Shown: positions 62,511-64,000 of the stretch, piece by piece
How the letters are laid out: each line of letters starts with the position of its first letter
How positions within the stretch are numbered: position 1 is the first letter of the stretch
Source: an uncultured Cohaesibacter sp.
GTDB lineage: Bacteria > Pseudomonadota > Alphaproteobacteria > Rhizobiales > Cohaesibacteraceae
Assembly: GCF_963677725.1 (NCBI RefSeq)
Contig: NZ_OY782507.1
Span: forward strand, 1,488,001-1,552,000
Reading direction: 5' to 3'
DNA: 64,000 bases
Position numbers and translations under genes: made by a program
The notes under the pieces: model-generated
Databases searched by the model: none
Seen by the model: the letters and a program-made list of their open reading frames with translations, nothing else
What the model was told of the DNA's origin: nothing

Positions 62511-64000
62511 TCAACTTTTAGGCTGATTGCGACGCCGCTTCATGAGGCGGGCTGCCGGTGCTTTTGCAAGACCAAGAACAACAACGCCGAGCACCATGAT
62601 TGTGAATGTAAGGCTGAGCGGTTTACTGATGAAGATGTCCCAAGAGCCCTGCCCCAGCATGATGGACTGACGCAGATAATTTTCTGCCAGAGGTGCCAGC
62701 ACCAAAGCCAGAATGAACGGGCCGGTGGGATAGTTGGCGCGTTTCATCAGGTAGCCGACAAGTCCAAACACTACGGTCACCCAAACATCGAAGGTGCCAT
62801 AGTTGATGGAGAATGCCCCGACCAGACAGAAGGCCACCACAATGGCATTCAAATGGTTCTGAATGAGGCGCAAAGCATTCACAAAGACCGGGATCAGCAG
62901 GATGTTCGACCCCAACAGGAACAGGTTGGCAATGGTCAGACCGGCAATGGTCCCCCAGACGATATCGGCGGACTGGATCATCAGCATGGGGCCGGGGTTG
63001 AGACCAAACATGATCAACGCACCCAACATGATTGCTGTGCCACCAGAGCCGGGAATGCCGAGGGTCAGGAGCGGAATGAGCGAACCGGGAACCGCTGCAT
63101 TGTTGGCAGCTTCCGGGCTGGCCAGACCTTCGGATGCCCCTTTGCCGAATTTTTCCGGCTGTTTGGAGAGCTTCTTCTCGGTGATATAGGCAATGAAGGT
63201 AGCAATGGTCGCACCAGCACCGGGCAATACCCCAATGCCTGTGCCGATCACCGAGCCACGCAGGGTTGGAAAGCTGATATGTTTCAATTCGGCCAATCCG
63301 GGGATGAATTCGCTGAACTTGAATTTGGGTTTACCCATATTCAGGCGAATGCGTTCCTCGACATTGACCAGCACCTCGCCAATACCGAACAGACCGATAA
63401 TGACGGCAACGAAGTCCACCCCTTCGATCAGCTCTGGCACAACGGCAAAGCGCACATTGCCCGAAACATAGTCGCTGCCGATTGTGCTGAGCAAAACACC
63501 GAACAATGTGGCGATCAGAGCCTTGAGTGGATCAGAACCAGCCAACACGATGATCATGCTAAGGCCGAGCAGCATCAGCATGAAATATTCAGGAGGCCCG
63601 AGGAAAATGGCATATTCGGCAATGATCGGCGCAAAGAAAATGAGCATCAGCAGGCCGAAAATACCGCCGACAAAAGAGGCGATAGCGGAAATGCCAAGCG
63701 CTTGGCCACCCCGGCCCTGCTGCATCATGGGATAGCCTTCCATGGCAGTCACAATGGCGGGGGCGTCGCCGGGGGTATTGATAAGAATAGCGGTCAAACG
63801 TCCACCATACATGGTGCCCATATATACGCCGGTCAAAAGGGAAAGCCCCGAGATCGGGTTCATGCCGAAGGTTAGAGGCATCATAAGGGCTATACCTGCC
63901 GATGGCCCGAGGCCAGGCAAGGCACCAACGAGCGTACCGATCAACCCTGCCACAAAGATGAGCAGCAGGTTTTCCGGTGTGGCGACCTGAGTGAACGCCA
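62511..64000 (-). CDS. tctA: TctA-family large membrane subunit, 5' end beyond the window
   Basis: About 495 residues are visible. The frame stays open to the window edge, reading AFTQVATPENLLLIFVAGLIGTLVGALPGLGPS, the normal TctA N-terminal pattern, so only a short N-terminus is missing. Further motifs are GVLPGAGATIATFIAYITEKK and LTLGIPGSGGTAIMLGALIMFG. The C-terminus is strongly basic (MKRRRNQPKS). It is the third large TTT subunit in the window, and its tctB and tctC are expected upstream, beyond the right edge. A terminator-like hairpin follows. Confidence 0.95.
   Translation of the reverse strand, partial: AFTQVATPENLLLIFVAGLIGTLVGALPGLGPSAGIALMMPLTFGMNPISGLSLLTGVYMGTMYGGRLTAILINTPGDAPAIVTAMEGYPMMQQGRGGQALGISAIASFVGGIFGLLMLIFFAPIIAEYAIFLGPPEYFMLMLLGLSMIIVLAGSDPLKALIATLFGVLLSTIGSDYVSGNVRFAVVPELIEGVDFVAVIIGLFGIGEVLVNVEERIRLNMGKPKFKFSEFIPGLAELKHISFPTLRGSVIGTGIGVLPGAGATIATFIAYITEKKLSKQPEKFGKGASEGLASPEAANNAAVPGSLIPLLTLGIPGSGGTAIMLGALIMFGLNPGPMLMIQSADIVWGTIAGLTIANLFLLGSNILLIPVFVNALRLIQNHLNAIVVAFCLVGAFSINYGTFDVWVTVVFGLVGYLMKRANYPTGPFILALVLAPLAENYLRQSIMLGQGSWDIFISKPLSLTFTIMVLGVVVLGLAKAPAARLMKRRRNQPKS

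Overview
The window looks like a chromosomal segment of a Gram-negative alphaproteobacterium, probably a marine or plant-associated member of the Hyphomicrobiales. The reasons are the dense packing of solute-binding-protein-dependent importers of several families, the UrtABCDE urea system, the many FCD-type GntR and LysR regulators, and moderately GC-rich coding sequence. The genus cannot be fixed from the sequence. No rRNA, tRNA, CRISPR, transposase or phage gene was seen.

Most of the window is a series of import-plus-catabolism cassettes, each with its own regulator. (1) 523-8695: a FadR-type GntR regulator diverges from a minus-strand operon of a PdxA-like dehydrogenase, tctC, tctB, tctA, a TIM-barrel isomerase-like enzyme and an ATP-type dihydroxyacetone kinase (fused DhaK-DhaL). 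(2) 8811-11745: two MscS-type channels, one with a BON domain, flank a 24-residue membrane peptide. (3) 11933-22514: a LacI regulator with tandem palindromic operators faces a sugar-type ABC importer, a lactonase and a full set for four-carbon acid sugars (LtnD, OtnK, OtnC, OtnI) leading to dihydroxyacetone phosphate. (4) 22596-30371: a LysR regulator diverges from a hydroxyacid dehydrogenase, an RraA/HMG-aldolase-like protein, a tripartite tricarboxylate (TTT) transporter with two paralogous binding proteins, and an amidohydrolase-2 lactonase-like enzyme.

(5) 30372-33070 is sparsely coding. It holds an unrecognised 243-residue protein and an AT-rich stretch with a broken membrane-anchored gene. 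(6) 33071-43323: a beta-lactamase-fold serine hydrolase, a LysR regulator, the urtABCDE urea importer and a GMC oxidoreductase. (7) 43613-46875: a GGDEF-EAL protein and an MFS transporter. (8) 46922-53627: a TRAP transporter operon with a 2-hydroxyacid dehydrogenase, an atypical DHDPS-family lyase and a ribokinase-family kinase, facing an FCD GntR regulator. (9) 54131-59030: a five-gene nickel/peptide/opine-type ABC importer. (10) 59481-64000: a Cache-HAMP-GGDEF-EAL protein, a small unknown protein and a third tctA that runs off the window end.

Two themes tie the window together. First, most pathways appear to deliver C3/C4 intermediates (DHAP, hydroxypyruvate or pyruvate-type acids) from small hydroxy acids or lactones. 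Second, nearly every binding-protein gene is followed at once by a strong hairpin, which fits differential expression of binding protein over membrane subunits. Two genes (31-466 and 31994-32672) each appear broken by a one-base change in an A/T run, which could be pseudogenes or sequence errors.
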